Positions 6,985-15,856 of a DNA stretch of 20,754 nt are shown here, one piece after another. The position numbers were made by a program, and so were the translations under genes. Below the pieces are notes generated by a model. It ran no database searches and was not told where the DNA came from. It saw nothing but the letters and a program-made list of their open reading frames with translations. How positions within the stretch are numbered: position 1 is the stretch's first letter; each line of letters opens with the position of its first letter. Origin of the DNA: Pirellulales bacterium (lineage in GTDB: Bacteria; Planctomycetota; Planctomycetia; Pirellulales; JAICIG01); contig JAICIG010000090.1 in the NCBI GenBank assembly GCA_025924495.1, forward strand, positions 1 through 20,754, given 5' to 3'.

Positions 6985-9030
6985 CTAGGCCTGATTGCCG
7001 CTTCTCTCCACTTGTCCCTTAATGCCTTTGGCTCTCTGTACGTTCCCGGCTCCTTCCTCGAGCAGCTCGATAATCCGATCGACATCGTATACGCAGCCCC
7101 CCCAGGCGCCGCCGCTGGCGGCTTGCAGGGCGGCCCAGAGCCGAGTGTCGTCGGGCAGAGCCGCGTCGGGCGCCAGATCGTCGCGCGGTGCACGAGCTGC
7201 CAGCACTCGTGATGCGTCCTCGAGACCGAGCTCGTGCTCGGCGTCGCCGACGAAGTCAACGCTGCCGATGAGTTGATTGCGATCGACGACGATACGAATG
7301 CGGTCGCCGTCGCGAATTTTGCCGATCGGCCCGCCCGCTAGCGCTTCGGGGCCGACGTGGCCGATACACGCGCCGGTGCTGACTCCTGAGAATCGCGCGT
7401 CGGTGACAACGGCCACTTCGCGGCCCCAGGAGACGTGTTTCAAGGCCGAAGTGATCTGGTAAATCTCTTCCATGCCCGTTCCCAGCGGACCGCGGCAGCA
7501 GAGCACAATCACGTCTCCGGCTTTGATCGGTGCGGCGGTCTGACCTTTGATCGCGGCGATGGCATCCTTCTCGCGCACAAAGACGCGCGCCGGCCCCGTC
7601 TTGCGATAAACGCCGTCGGCATCGACGACTCGCGGGTCAATCGACGTGCTCTTGATCACCGACCCCTCGGGCGCCAGATTGCCGCGCGGGAAACAAACTG
7701 TGCTGGTCATGCCGTGCGCACGGGCGCGCTCGGGCGAGAAGATTACTTCGTCGGGATCGACTCCGTCGCGGTCGCGCAGCAATTGGCGCAGCCGCTCACG
7801 GCGCTCGCAGCCGCTCCACCAGTCGAGCACGGCGTCCAGCTTTTCGCCGGAGACGGTAAGCACATCGAGATTCAGCAGGCCTAGCTCGCGCAAATGCAGC
7901 ATCACCTCGGGCACGCCTCCGGCCAGGAACACGCGCACCGTCGGATGCCCGACCGGGCCGTTGGGCAAGGCATCGACCAGCCGCGGCACACGTCGATTGA
8001 TTTCGGCCCAATCTTCGACGGCCGGGCGACGCAGCCCGGCGGCATAGGCGATGGCCGGCACGTGCAAGAGCAAGTTCGTCGAACCGCCAAAAGCCGCATG
8101 CACGACCATGGCATTGCGAAAAGCGTCGTCAGTCAGAATGTCGGACGATTTGATTCCTCGTTCGCGCAGCGACCACAGGGCCTTGGCGCTACGCGCCGCG
8201 ATGTCGAGCCAGATCGGTTGCCCCGAGGGCGCCAAAGCCGAGTGCGGCAGGGCCAGGCCTAACGCTTCGCCGACGACTTGCGACGTCGCGGCGGTGCCGA
8301 GAAATTGGCAGCCGCCGCCCGGCGAGGCGCAGGCGCGGCAGCTCAGTTCCGCCGCTTCTTCGAGACTGATTTCGCCAAGCGAAAACCGCGCGCCGAGCGA
8401 CTGGACCTTGCCAGCGTCTTCGCCGACGGCAGGAGGCAATGTCACGCCGCCGGGCACAAGCACGCACGGCAAGTCGCGCGACCCGGCCAGGGCCAACATC
8501 ATCGCCGGCAGACCTTTATCGCAGGTCGCCACGCCCAGTACTCCTTGCCGAGTGGGCAGCGAACGAATCAAACGGCGAAAGATCGTGGCGGCGTCGTTCC
8601 GATACGGCAGGCTGTCGAACATGCCCGTCGTGCCTTGCGTGCGCCCGTCACAGGGATCGGAACAGAAGGCGGCGAACGGCACGCCGCCCGCCCGCTTCAG
8701 TTCGCGGGCGGCGGCTTCGACGAGCAATCCCACTTCCCAATGTCCGGTGTGATAACCGAGCGCGACCGGCTTGCCATCGGGGGCTCGAACGCCCCCTTGC
8801 GTGCTCAGCAGCACAAACTGAGGGCCGAGCATTTCTTGAGGCGGCCAACCCATCCCTGCGTTTTGCGTCAGGCCGAACAGATCGCCGCTGGGCCAATTTC
8901 GCAGCATTTCGGCGGACAGCGGCAGCGAACCGGCAGGACCGGCCGCATTCGTTCGTACTTCGAACAAGGCGGGCTGGCGGCTATCGAGAATCTCAGCGAG
9001 ACCAAAACGAGCAATTTGCGAGACGGCCAT
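6985..9030 (-). CDS. yjhG: YjhG/YagF family dehydratase (probable D-xylonate dehydratase)
   Basis: A 681-residue member of the IlvD/Edd dehydratase superfamily, closest in length and motifs to E. coli YjhG/YagF (about 655 residues), which dehydrate D-xylonate to 2-keto-3-deoxy-D-xylonate in the cytoplasm. Conserved stretches include [16 protein letters not shown] (47-62), [20 protein letters not shown] (124-143), ATCDKGLPA (168-176), [10 protein letters not shown] (238-247), [35 protein letters not shown] and [17 protein letters not shown] near the end. Cys127, Cys170 and Cys241 are in the positions of the iron-sulphur cluster ligands; Asp128 and the Asp171-Lys172 pair are candidates for metal binding. 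The N-terminus aligns with YjhG without missing sequence; no strong ribosome site is seen. No xylose dehydrogenase, aldolase or transporter gene lies next to it, so the substrate is inferred from the family. Confidence 0.93.
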   Translation of the reverse strand: MAVSQIARFGLAEILDSRQPALFEVRTNAAGPAGSLPLSAEMLRNWPSGDLFGLTQNAGMGWPPQEMLGPQFVLLSTQGGVRAPDGKPVALGYHTGHWEVGLLVEAAARELKRAGGVPFAAFCSDPCDGRTQGTTGMFDSLPYRNDAATIFRRLIRSLPTRQGVLGVATCDKGLPAMMLALAGSRDLPCVLVPGGVTLPPAVGEDAGKVQSLGARFSLGEISLEEAAELSCRACASPGGGCQFLGTAATSQVVGEALGLALPHSALAPSGQPIWLDIAARSAKALWSLRERGIKSSDILTDDAFRNAMVVHAAFGGSTNLLLHVPAIAYAAGLRRPAVEDWAEINRRVPRLVDALPNGPVGHPTVRVFLAGGVPEVMLHLRELGLLNLDVLTVSGEKLDAVLDWWSGCERRERLRQLLRDRDGVDPDEVIFSPERARAHGMTSTVCFPRGNLAPEGSVIKSTSIDPRVVDADGVYRKTGPARVFVREKDAIAAIKGQTAAPIKAGDVIVLCCRGPLGTGMEEIYQITSALKHVSWGREVAVVTDARFSGVSTGACIGHVGPEALAGGPIGKIRDGDRIRIVVDRNQLIGSVDFVGDAEHELGLEDASRVLAARAPRDDLAPDAALPDDTRLWAALQAASGGAWGGCVYDVDRIIELLEEGAGNVQRAKGIKGQVERSGNQA

Positions 9031-9242
9031 GCGGTTGGATCGGGTGGGAGGGAAAGCGGGCCCCGCCCATTATTGTGGCGCGCCGAGGAACGCGAGAGAA
9101 GGGGCAGAATCTTAATGAGGCGAGCGCGGGGCAATAGCCCTCTGATGCCAGAGAGCTGCGCACTAGCAGACGGCGAGAGGTCACAAGGGCAAGGGCGTGA
9201 AGATGGAGATCGGGCAGATCGTCGTGATCTCGGCGACGACCT

Positions 9243-11960
9243 TCACTTAACGGTCTGACGCCGTTGCCCCGTCGTCCCTTCGGCCATTGCGGTGCGGGGA
9301 GATCGCCGTGGGCCAATGGCCAAGCCTATCCAACCATCGGTGGTGACGCATTGGGTGACCTCCAACCCCGCGAGCCGCGGATCGCTCGCCAACTTGGGAT
9401 CGAGCAGATTCAACTGGCGGTCCTGCGAAAAGACGCGGCTGAAAATGCCACGCAGGGCAATTTGCGGCTGAGCGCCGAATCGATCACCCCACAGTTGTAC
9501 GCTCCCGTCGCGCACAAATCGGATGTCGAGGCCATGGCGCACCGGTTTATAAAAGACGCGTACATGGAAGTTCTTCCACGAACTCGGGTAGTTGTGCAGT
9601 TCCGCGATGGCTAATTCCGCCATGGCGCGTCCGCTGGTGAACCGAATACGCACCGAATCTTGCTTTGCGAAGGTGATCCGCATCTCGTTCGGATACTCTT
9701 CATTGAAAGTCTCTGGGGCGAGACCTAAAACGCTGGCCAAATGCTTTTGCAGCTCGGGAAGCGTGAATGTGTGGCCGTCGAGTTGCAGTCGCTCGCAGAC
9801 ATTGTTTAAAAGCGATTGATGAATTTGCATGCTCGCCAAGCTGTCGGCCGAAGCCTGGGGCCTCGGAGTGCAGGCCGCCAACTGTTCATCCGCGGCCAGC
9901 CGCAGCCTGACGGTGACCCGATCCTCGCTGGTTTGCATGCCGACCACCGACGGCTCTAGCTTCAGCTTTCGGAGCGGCGCGAGCAAGCGCTGTTGAAATA
10001 GTGCGTTTGCCAGTTTGAGCTTCGTTTCGACCGCCGAGTCCAGCTCTTCCTGAACGCGCGACGCGACTTTCTGACGCGAGATTCGCCGCACGGTGCTTTC
10101 CTGTTCGGCATGTTTCACGCGGGCGACCCCCTCGATCACCAGTCCCAATAGTGGGACATTGTCATAATCGGTTTCGATGCCCTGTAATTGCGGATCATTC
10201 GAGGCATCGGCATAGGCCGGTTGTGTGCGCACGCCTGCCAGACCCACCGCGATTTCCTTACGGGCCAGGTATTCGGCGTTGCTGCGGCTATAGAAAGTGG
10301 CCGGGCCGCTGCGCGACGTGGTGCGAGCAGAGACCAGCCCTTGAACTTCCAATGCCAATCGCACACGGTAGGGATCAGGAAGCAGCCGAATTCCCAGATC
10401 GGCCGTGGTTTTGCTCCAACCTCGCGTGGGTACGCCCAAGATCCGGTCTCGCACCGGAGCCTCGATGGGGTCTTGCTTGGGGACCAGCCGATTCAGGAAT
10501 TCCTCTGCGATCGAAACGCGCAAGTTCGAATTGCGATAGTTCTCCTCGAGCCAGGCGTGGGCTTGCTCGGAAACGGGTCCCGGCCAAGCCGCAATCTGGC
10601 CGACGTGACGCACCAACATCTGCCCATCGCTCTGCAAGCCCGCGGCCTCGAATCGTTCCAGCGTCGTCAGCAATCGCTCGGCGTCGACAGGTTCTGCGAT
10701 CCAGCGATGTAATTGTTGGTCGAGAGCTGCAAGCGGAGTAGAGGCAATGAACTGTCGCTGCCGCTCATCGAATGCGGCGCGTTCGAGCTTATTGATGATT
10801 CTGAGGGCCAACTGGCGTTCGCTGTTTGCATCAAGGCCTCGTCGGGCCATTGCTTCAAGCGTTTCTAACTGCAAATATTGACGCCACGCCGCGCCAGCGG
10901 GGTCGCTGCTAGTCAGGGCGGCGACCTCTGCCAGGCAGTATGACAATCGCGAGTGCTCGGCGGCCGCGGGCGGCTGCAAGTCGCCGCTGATTTGCGCCAC
11001 CGCCGGCGCCAATTGCCAGATCTCCAGACGTCGGGAGAGAGCGTGCAGAATCCGCCGCCACGGAGCGGCCGAAGGGCTGCTGCTCATCGCCGCCAACTGC
11101 GGATGATTGCTGGCAACCAGCGTGCGCAACTCGGCGAGAATCGCTGGCACTTCCGGATCGCCAGGACTGCGCTGTCGGCACAATTGGCGAATCAAATCGC
11201 TGGTGCGCGTGGCCCACTCAGTCGCGTCACAGTCCAGAGCCAATCGTTCCAGGTTGATAAGCAATACTTCAGGCGATTCCCAGAATCCATCGCTTTGCGT
11301 GGGCTCCGCTCGCGGTGTGCGCGGCCGGCGGGCCGGTTCTTTTTTGGGCAGGGAAAGATCGGGCCGCACCGGTTTTCGTTCGTTGCGGCTGGCAATTCGT
11401 GGCGGCAAGCCCTCGGTCGCTACGGGCTCGGAAGCGCCATGCGCTATACCCGAATCATGCTGTGTGCCTTTCGGAGAATTGCCGATAGCGACATCGGCTG
11501 TTTCAGGCGTCGCGGCGACAGCACGTTCAGCGGGTTCGCTGACTCGGCTCGAGTCCATAAGGCGAAGCGGAGCTGAATCGGCGGCGAACGTTGGTTCGAC
11601 CCGCTTCATGACTTTGCCCAGCGGCTCGACCCGCTCGAGCGGCCGGGTTTGCGCCGTTGCCACCGGCTCGTCAACCTCCGGTTCAGCGTCATCCGTCGCT
11701 AGTTGCGGTTCATGACCTGGCAGCAATTCTTCGACCGGATCGCCTGGCGGCGCGGGGGAGTCTTCCGCAGCACGTGCGGTGGCCAACCCCGTTTTGTCTT
11801 GCGGGGCTTTATCGGCAATACTTCGCGATTTCGGGTCCTTCAATGGCCGTGGCGCCACGGCGAGCTTCTGCCAACTACGAGGCGCAAGGACGCTCAGCAC
11901 AAATAACCCTGCCAGCACCACTAAAAACGGCCATGTTGAAGTCTGCTGCTGACGGCTCAT
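9243..11960 (-). CDS. Large membrane-anchored protein of unknown function
   Basis: About 905 residues from ATG 11960, or 912 from an in-frame GTG at 11981. The first residues MSRQQQTSTWPF are followed by one hydrophobic segment (about 10-26) that should be an inner-membrane anchor or uncleaved signal. Residues about 30-225 are a disordered linker rich in Pro, Ala, Glu and Arg. A mostly helical region follows (about 230-520), then a C-terminal part with probable mixed alpha/beta structure. That part contains DLGIRLLPDPYRVRLALEVQ, KVASRVQEELDSAVETKLKL and GVFSR-like segments. No catalytic motif was recognised. The layout (anchor, long linker, large globular region outside the membrane) is common in planctomycete-specific proteins. 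ATG 11960 is preferred because GAGG stands 5 bases before it. The leader upstream is unusual (see 11960-12009). Confidence 0.75.
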   Translation of the reverse strand: MSRQQQTSTWPFLVVLAGLFVLSVLAPRSWQKLAVAPRPLKDPKSRSIADKAPQDKTGLATARAAEDSPAPPGDPVEELLPGHEPQLATDDAEPEVDEPVATAQTRPLERVEPLGKVMKRVEPTFAADSAPLRLMDSSRVSEPAERAVAATPETADVAIGNSPKGTQHDSGIAHGASEPVATEGLPPRIASRNERKPVRPDLSLPKKEPARRPRTPRAEPTQSDGFWESPEVLLINLERLALDCDATEWATRTSDLIRQLCRQRSPGDPEVPAILAELRTLVASNHPQLAAMSSSPSAAPWRRILHALSRRLEIWQLAPAVAQISGDLQPPAAAEHSRLSYCLAEVAALTSSDPAGAAWRQYLQLETLEAMARRGLDANSERQLALRIINKLERAAFDERQRQFIASTPLAALDQQLHRWIAEPVDAERLLTTLERFEAAGLQSDGQMLVRHVGQIAAWPGPVSEQAHAWLEENYRNSNLRVSIAEEFLNRLVPKQDPIEAPVRDRILGVPTRGWSKTTADLGIRLLPDPYRVRLALEVQGLVSARTTSRSGPATFYSRSNAEYLARKEIAVGLAGVRTQPAYADASNDPQLQGIETDYDNVPLLGLVIEGVARVKHAEQESTVRRISRQKVASRVQEELDSAVETKLKLANALFQQRLLAPLRKLKLEPSVVGMQTSEDRVTVRLRLAADEQLAACTPRPQASADSLASMQIHQSLLNNVCERLQLDGHTFTLPELQKHLASVLGLAPETFNEEYPNEMRITFAKQDSVRIRFTSGRAMAELAIAELHNYPSSWKNFHVRVFYKPVRHGLDIRFVRDGSVQLWGDRFGAQPQIALRGIFSRVFSQDRQLNLLDPKLASDPRLAGLEVTQCVTTDGWIGLAIGPRRSPRTAMAEGTTGQRRQTVK

Positions 11961-12009
11961 CGCTCCCTCGGTTGCCGACACGTCGCCCTCACCGCATAGC
12001 TTTCCTCCT
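11960..12009 (-). promoter_or_regulatory. Strong Shine-Dalgarno followed by a two-codon frame and a short overlapping frame
   Basis: On minus, AGGAGG (12004-12009) stands six bases before an ATG at 11995-11997, an excellent start site. That ATG reads only ATG CGG TGA. A GTG (11990-11992) overlaps this stop and opens an 11-codon frame whose TGA overlaps the ATG of the 905-residue protein (ATGA). The arrangement could be a leader cascade with translational coupling. Equally, a single-base difference would fuse the strong start to the main frame, since ATG 11997 is out of frame with it by one base. Confidence 0.5.
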
Positions 12010-12032
12010 CTTAAGATCGGCCGGCGGAAGGG

Positions 12033-12063
12033 ATTAAATCGAAGTTGATTATTAGAAAGTCAA
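12033..12063 (-). promoter_or_regulatory. Possible promoter of the 905-residue protein gene
   Basis: On minus, TTGACT (12058-12063, five of six to the -35 consensus) is followed after 19 bases by TTTAAT (12033-12038, five of six to the -10 consensus). The spacing is 2 bases longer than optimal. It lies about 25 bases ahead of the strong ribosome site, in an AT-rich patch of an otherwise GC-rich gap. Confidence 0.35.
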
Positions 12064-12197
12064 GGTGAGTGCGTCTGGATTTGCCCCATTTTCTTGCGGC
12101 GCAAGGCGCAGCGTGCGATGCGTCGGCGCCGCCCAGCAAGAAGAAGTTGCCGCGAGATTAAATGACTAGGTTTCCCGGCCGCTGAAATCTGCCGAGT

Positions 12198-13799
12198 TTA
12201 CCGAGGCGGTTGCGGCGAAGTGGGCGCTGCAAGCAGCGCAGGCTTAATCGTCCAGGCCTGTCGGCGGGCGAGCTCCATCATCGCGGGTGCATGAAATCCC
12301 GGCGGAAAAATGACCCAACCCCACAACTTCGGCCCGTCTTCCGCCACGTAGTCTCCCGCCGCCAGTCGCGCTGGACCAAATTCAATCGAGTCAGGAAGCG
12401 GCTTGCCATCCATTAATGTCTCGGCCGCACGGGCGAGCGCGGGCAAATAGGACTCCGGCGGCACGGCTTGGCTGCCCAGCCAGACCGTCGTCGGCAGTCG
12501 CCGCTCGTGCGCCACGAAATCGGCGACGTCGACCGCGGTGCGCATGAACTGGCTGCGATCGGCGACCACCTTTTCAGCCAGCGGTGCGAAACTGCCGGTA
12601 GGGCCCAGCGGCGAGTATTTGAGTTCGATCGCGGCCGGCGGTTCGCCGCGCACCGCGCCGACGACGTATTCATTGAGCAGGCCGAAGACTTCGCTCGCCG
12701 ATAGGGCGTAATCGCCGCGTTGTTGAAAGGTTGCGCCGTCGGTGACGTCGGCGGCGATGGCTCTCAGCTCTTCGGCAGCGAATCGACGGCCTTTTGCCCG
12801 GTCGCGATAGATGTCCGCGGCTTGCGAGGCGGTAATGAACTCCACATCGGCAAAGCCGCGGATGAAGCGGATGTAACTTTCGAACGTTTGATAGGCGATC
12901 CGCGATTGTTCGGGCGTTTTTTGCGGTGGTTGTCGCCATGCTTCGCGCGGCGGGTTAGCTCCGCGCGAAAAGTTCACTCCATCCCAGAACTGCTGATGCA
13001 CAAATTCACAAGGATGATAATAGATACTGACCAGACCGCCCCCTTCGGCCAGCAATTCTTGTCGCGCCGCTTGAAAGCGGTCTTCGGCTGTTCGCAATTC
13101 TCCTTCGCCGCCCAAACCGGTGCGGAGCGTGTGGGCCAGCTTGTAGAGCGTCAGAATGCCGCAAAAGTAGTGCGGCCGGCCGTTGAGACCGACATGATTG
13201 CCGGCATCGAGATACACCGGCATGCCACAACGTCGCATGGCCCCAAACGATTGCGGAGCCCAGGAACTGCCGGGTTGACCATAGCAGACCGGCGCGCAGC
13301 CAAAGATCCTTTCCACGTCCTTATAGCCGGGCCCTTCTCGGCGATCGAACTCCGCGACGCCGTCTTCCCAACCCAAGTCCGACAAGTACATGGCCGGGCT
13401 CGGCTGCACGCTATGAAAATTCGAATGGTAGCCGATCTCGTGCTTTTTGAGCGCCTCGATCACGTCGAACCGCTCTCGGCGCACGAGCGTGCGCGCCTTC
13501 TCGCCGACAATCTTAAACGTCGCCCGAATCTTTTCTTGCGAGAGAAAATCGGCCAGGTGCAGTGCCGCGTCGTCGCTGGCGGGCAGCAGATAGTCTTCCG
13601 TATCGAACCAGAGGACAACATAGACCTTCGCCGCGCCGGCCTCTGCCGCTTGGGACTGCGGCAGGACAGCGAGCAGGACGAGCGCGACGAGGGCGATCGA
13701 GAACCGCGCTATTCGCGCGGCAACGCCGCTGTCTTTCGCGCGTGCAGGTCGCCGGAACGGGAGAAAATCGGCCGCGCCTAAGCAACTCGGCTTCCGCAT
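12198..13799 (-). CDS. Exported polysaccharide deacetylase family protein
   Basis: 533 residues. An unusually long basic N-region (about 30 residues) precedes a hydrophobic core and a probable signal cleavage site after QSQAAEA (about residue 54). The NodB-type domain follows at once: WFDTED at 64-69 supplies the catalytic base Asp66 and metal ligand Asp69, and HSNFH at 125-129 gives the two metal-binding histidines. ATFKIVGEKA between them fits the fold. This predicts a metal-dependent deacetylase acting on N- or O-acetylated sugars outside the cytoplasm. The C-terminal part (about 330-533) is an extension without recognised motif. It contains a second region with AAIELKYSPLGP and ends in a proline-rich tail. 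GAGG lies 7 bases before the ATG. The next gene upstream, a PmoA-family protein, ends 57 bases before this start, so they may be co-transcribed. Confidence 0.85.
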   Translation of the reverse strand: MRKPSCLGAADFLPFRRPARAKDSGVAARIARFSIALVALVLLAVLPQSQAAEAGAAKVYVVLWFDTEDYLLPASDDAALHLADFLSQEKIRATFKIVGEKARTLVRRERFDVIEALKKHEIGYHSNFHSVQPSPAMYLSDLGWEDGVAEFDRREGPGYKDVERIFGCAPVCYGQPGSSWAPQSFGAMRRCGMPVYLDAGNHVGLNGRPHYFCGILTLYKLAHTLRTGLGGEGELRTAEDRFQAARQELLAEGGGLVSIYYHPCEFVHQQFWDGVNFSRGANPPREAWRQPPQKTPEQSRIAYQTFESYIRFIRGFADVEFITASQAADIYRDRAKGRRFAAEELRAIAADVTDGATFQQRGDYALSASEVFGLLNEYVVGAVRGEPPAAIELKYSPLGPTGSFAPLAEKVVADRSQFMRTAVDVADFVAHERRLPTTVWLGSQAVPPESYLPALARAAETLMDGKPLPDSIEFGPARLAAGDYVAEDGPKLWGWVIFPPGFHAPAMMELARRQAWTIKPALLAAPTSPQPPR

Positions 13800-13856
13800 G
13801 ACAAGCCTCGGAGCAATAGTCTTTGTAAAAACTCAGGACGCGATACAAATCGCGGA

Positions 13857-14810
13857 CTATTTCTTCTCTGCGGCGTAGTGCTCGAAGAGTTGGGCGATGC
13901 CCGCCGCCTTTTCGTCCCCCTCGTGGAATACGAATCGGTAGCGCAGCGTAATTGATTCACCCGCCGGGATGGTATATCCGCCTTTGAGCTTATCGTCCTT
14001 TTCAAAATCTTTCAGGCCGAACGGATTCGCGGCGAACAGCCCGTAGTCGCGCACGTGCCAGCGGGTCGGATAGTGGAAGCTGGAAGGATGGTTGAGAATG
14101 GCGATGCCCACGACCTTGCCCTCGAGGGGGCCATGATAATCGACCCATGCGGCGGGTTTGCCCCACGCCGCAGTATCGGCCAGGCCTTCGCTGGTGACGA
14201 TGCGGCCTCCTTTTTTGCTGTTCACGTCCATGACGGTGGGGATGCGAATGCCCATCGTGCCTTCTTTGGTGTCGCCGAACGTGACCGGGCCTTCGCTCGC
14301 CTTGAGCGTGATGTCGAACTCAATCGTGCGCACCTTGTCGTCTGCGCCGAAGGTGAGCGTTCGTTCGTCTTCGCATTGCTTCTTGCCGTCCGGGCCGAGC
14401 CAATCGTTGCGGGTCGCGATGACCGCCGAACCATCGCCCCCCTTGGCGGCAACGTACTCGCGATGCACGATGGAACCATGCCCTTTCAGTTCGCTCCAGA
14501 AGTCGATGCCGTTCACATCGCCGTGCGTGAACCACAGGGAGCGCTGATGAGGATGGTCCTGCTTTTCTCCCTCGATCTTTTCCATCGGAAACGCACGGGT
14601 CATGGCGACGCCCGTCGGTCCGATGATTGGCCACAAGATCGGCTTGGGGCCGGTCTCGATCAGGTACTCGGTAAACAGTTTGCCGTCGATCTCGACGGTG
14701 ACGCCCCGATCATGCTTTTTGACGGAGAATTCGGCGGCGCCCGCGGAGTCGACTGAGAATGACCAAGGCAGAGCGACGGCCAGCGAGAAAATGCAGAAGG
14801 AGCGAAGCAT
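13857..14810 (-). CDS. Exported PmoA family (DUF6807) protein
   Basis: 317 residues from ATG 14810. The signal peptide is MLRSFCIFSLAVALPWSF onward, with probable cleavage near DSAGAA|EF (about residue 26). The mature protein has the family motif DHPHQRSLWFTHGDVNGIDF at 85-104, with His86, His88 and His96 as likely functional residues, and later MGIRIPTVMDV, WVDYHGPLEGKVVGIAILNH and SSFHYPTRWHVRDYGLFAAN. The name PmoA is historical: the family is not the membrane methane monooxygenase subunit. Its members are common in Planctomycetes and Bacteroidetes near carbohydrate genes; the biochemical function is uncertain. An in-frame ATG 90 bases further upstream (14900) would place 30 residues before the signal peptide. 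The inner start is chosen because it puts the signal peptide at the N-terminus and GGAG 9 bases upstream. Confidence 0.85.
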   Translation of the reverse strand: MLRSFCIFSLAVALPWSFSVDSAGAAEFSVKKHDRGVTVEIDGKLFTEYLIETGPKPILWPIIGPTGVAMTRAFPMEKIEGEKQDHPHQRSLWFTHGDVNGIDFWSELKGHGSIVHREYVAAKGGDGSAVIATRNDWLGPDGKKQCEDERTLTFGADDKVRTIEFDITLKASEGPVTFGDTKEGTMGIRIPTVMDVNSKKGGRIVTSEGLADTAAWGKPAAWVDYHGPLEGKVVGIAILNHPSSFHYPTRWHVRDYGLFAANPFGLKDFEKDDKLKGGYTIPAGESITLRYRFVFHEGDEKAAGIAQLFEHYAAEKK

Positions 14811-14907
14811 GAGGCGGGTCTCCGGCGATACAGATGCGAGAACGGCGGGAAGGATGCAATTCCAGCCCACATCGTAATCGCGTGGCGGGCGACTTGCCAC
14901 TTGGTCC

Positions 14908-14934
14908 GCAATCGCAGTCAGATATCGCGATTGC
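14908..14934. other. Inverted repeat GCAATCGC-N11-GCGATTGC
   Basis: Perfect 8-base arms with an 11-base loop lie in the 234-bp gap between the end of the secreted-paralogue pair and the start of the PmoA-family gene. It could be a factor-independent terminator stem without a T-run, or an operator about 100 bases before the PmoA-family start. Neither can be shown from sequence alone. Confidence 0.3.
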
Positions 14935-15044
14935 AGCGGATGCCATACCTCGCCGTCGCGTGGCCGTGGGCATTTTGCCGGACCGCAGAAGACGATGGGC
15001 GACTACGAGAGAAGCATGCGCGGTCGCGGGCCAACGAAGACTTG

Positions 15045-15815
15045 CTACCGACGCGCCTCGGCATTGTCTGGCATTGGGCGAAATCTTTGGAACGGAACCG
15101 TCGCGAAAGTTTGCATCTGCCTGGCAGTTTCGTCGAGACGGGCCTTGTCGGCTGGCGACAGAGTCCACTGAATACGATGCTCGGACCTCGCCACGATCGG
15201 TTGATTTCGCCCCGCTCCGCGCTTGGTCAATTCGATCTCCACGGGGATTTCCTGCCGCTGCTTGAGCGCCTCGTTGAGCTTCAACCGGGCGAAGGGCAGA
15301 TTGGGAGGGTTCAGCAACGCGTTCACCTGCGCTAACCAGTCTGCGAATTCGTTGTACTGCCGCGCGCTAAACGGATTCTTCGGCGCCTCCGCGGAGACGA
15401 CGTACTGTATCCATTTGTTGTCCATCGTCAGTTGGCCTGTCTTGGAATCGACCCGCTGGGCGAATTGGGGAGCGGCGGACATGCGAACGAACTCTTGCTT
15501 GCTGCCGCGAGCCGCCTCGTGCAACCGGCCGATCTCCGTCGATATCTCGCCCGTGCCGACTTCAGTCTTCGTTTTCGTCGCCAGATCGAGGATCGTGATC
15601 AAGTTATTCGTCTTGTCGAAGACGATGGTCTCTTGCGACGCGTCCAGAAAGTCGTATGCCATGTCGGCGGCGAACAGCGTCGCCGATTCGATCGGCTTTT
15701 GGCCAGGCAGGATCAGCTTGTTATCGACGCGAAAGTCTTGCGCTTGCGCCGCCAGGCCGCTGCAGAATGTGAGAGCGACAATGCAGCTGGCAATGATTCG
15801 ACGAATAGAGGGCAT
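15045..15815 (-). CDS. Secreted protein of unknown function, downstream member of a tandem paralogue pair
   Basis: 256 residues with a signal peptide (MPSIRRIIASCIVALTF onward, likely cleavage after AAQAQ near residue 26). The mature protein aligns without gaps to the product of the neighbouring gene at 15857-16630, roughly 60 percent identical by eye. Shared blocks include PIES-TLFAA, ETIVFDK, EIGRL-type and MSAAP segments, then GQLTMD-KW-QYVVS, EAPKNPF-ARQYNEFADWL, QVNALLNPP and LKQRQE. There are no cysteines in the mature part and no catalytic motif I recognise. The regular, soluble character suggests a periplasmic or surface protein. The gap to the upstream paralogue is 41 bases, so the two are probably co-transcribed. 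No strong ribosome site is seen. Confidence 0.8.
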   Translation of the reverse strand: MPSIRRIIASCIVALTFCSGLAAQAQDFRVDNKLILPGQKPIESATLFAADMAYDFLDASQETIVFDKTNNLITILDLATKTKTEVGTGEISTEIGRLHEAARGSKQEFVRMSAAPQFAQRVDSKTGQLTMDNKWIQYVVSAEAPKNPFSARQYNEFADWLAQVNALLNPPNLPFARLKLNEALKQRQEIPVEIELTKRGAGRNQPIVARSEHRIQWTLSPADKARLDETARQMQTFATVPFQRFRPMPDNAEARR

Positions 15816-15856
15816 GGCGACGCCTGACGTTTTTGTGGATGAACTTGCCGCCCGAA

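Noticed and set aside
8278..9258. Plus-strand frame of 326 codons opposite the dehydratase
   Set aside because: It lies antisense to a well-recognised enzyme; composition is Arg/Gly/Ala-rich, typical of shadow frames in GC-rich DNA.
12720..13781. Plus-strand frame of 353 codons opposite the deacetylase
   Set aside because: Antisense to a gene with signal peptide and catalytic motifs; no recognisable domain of its own.
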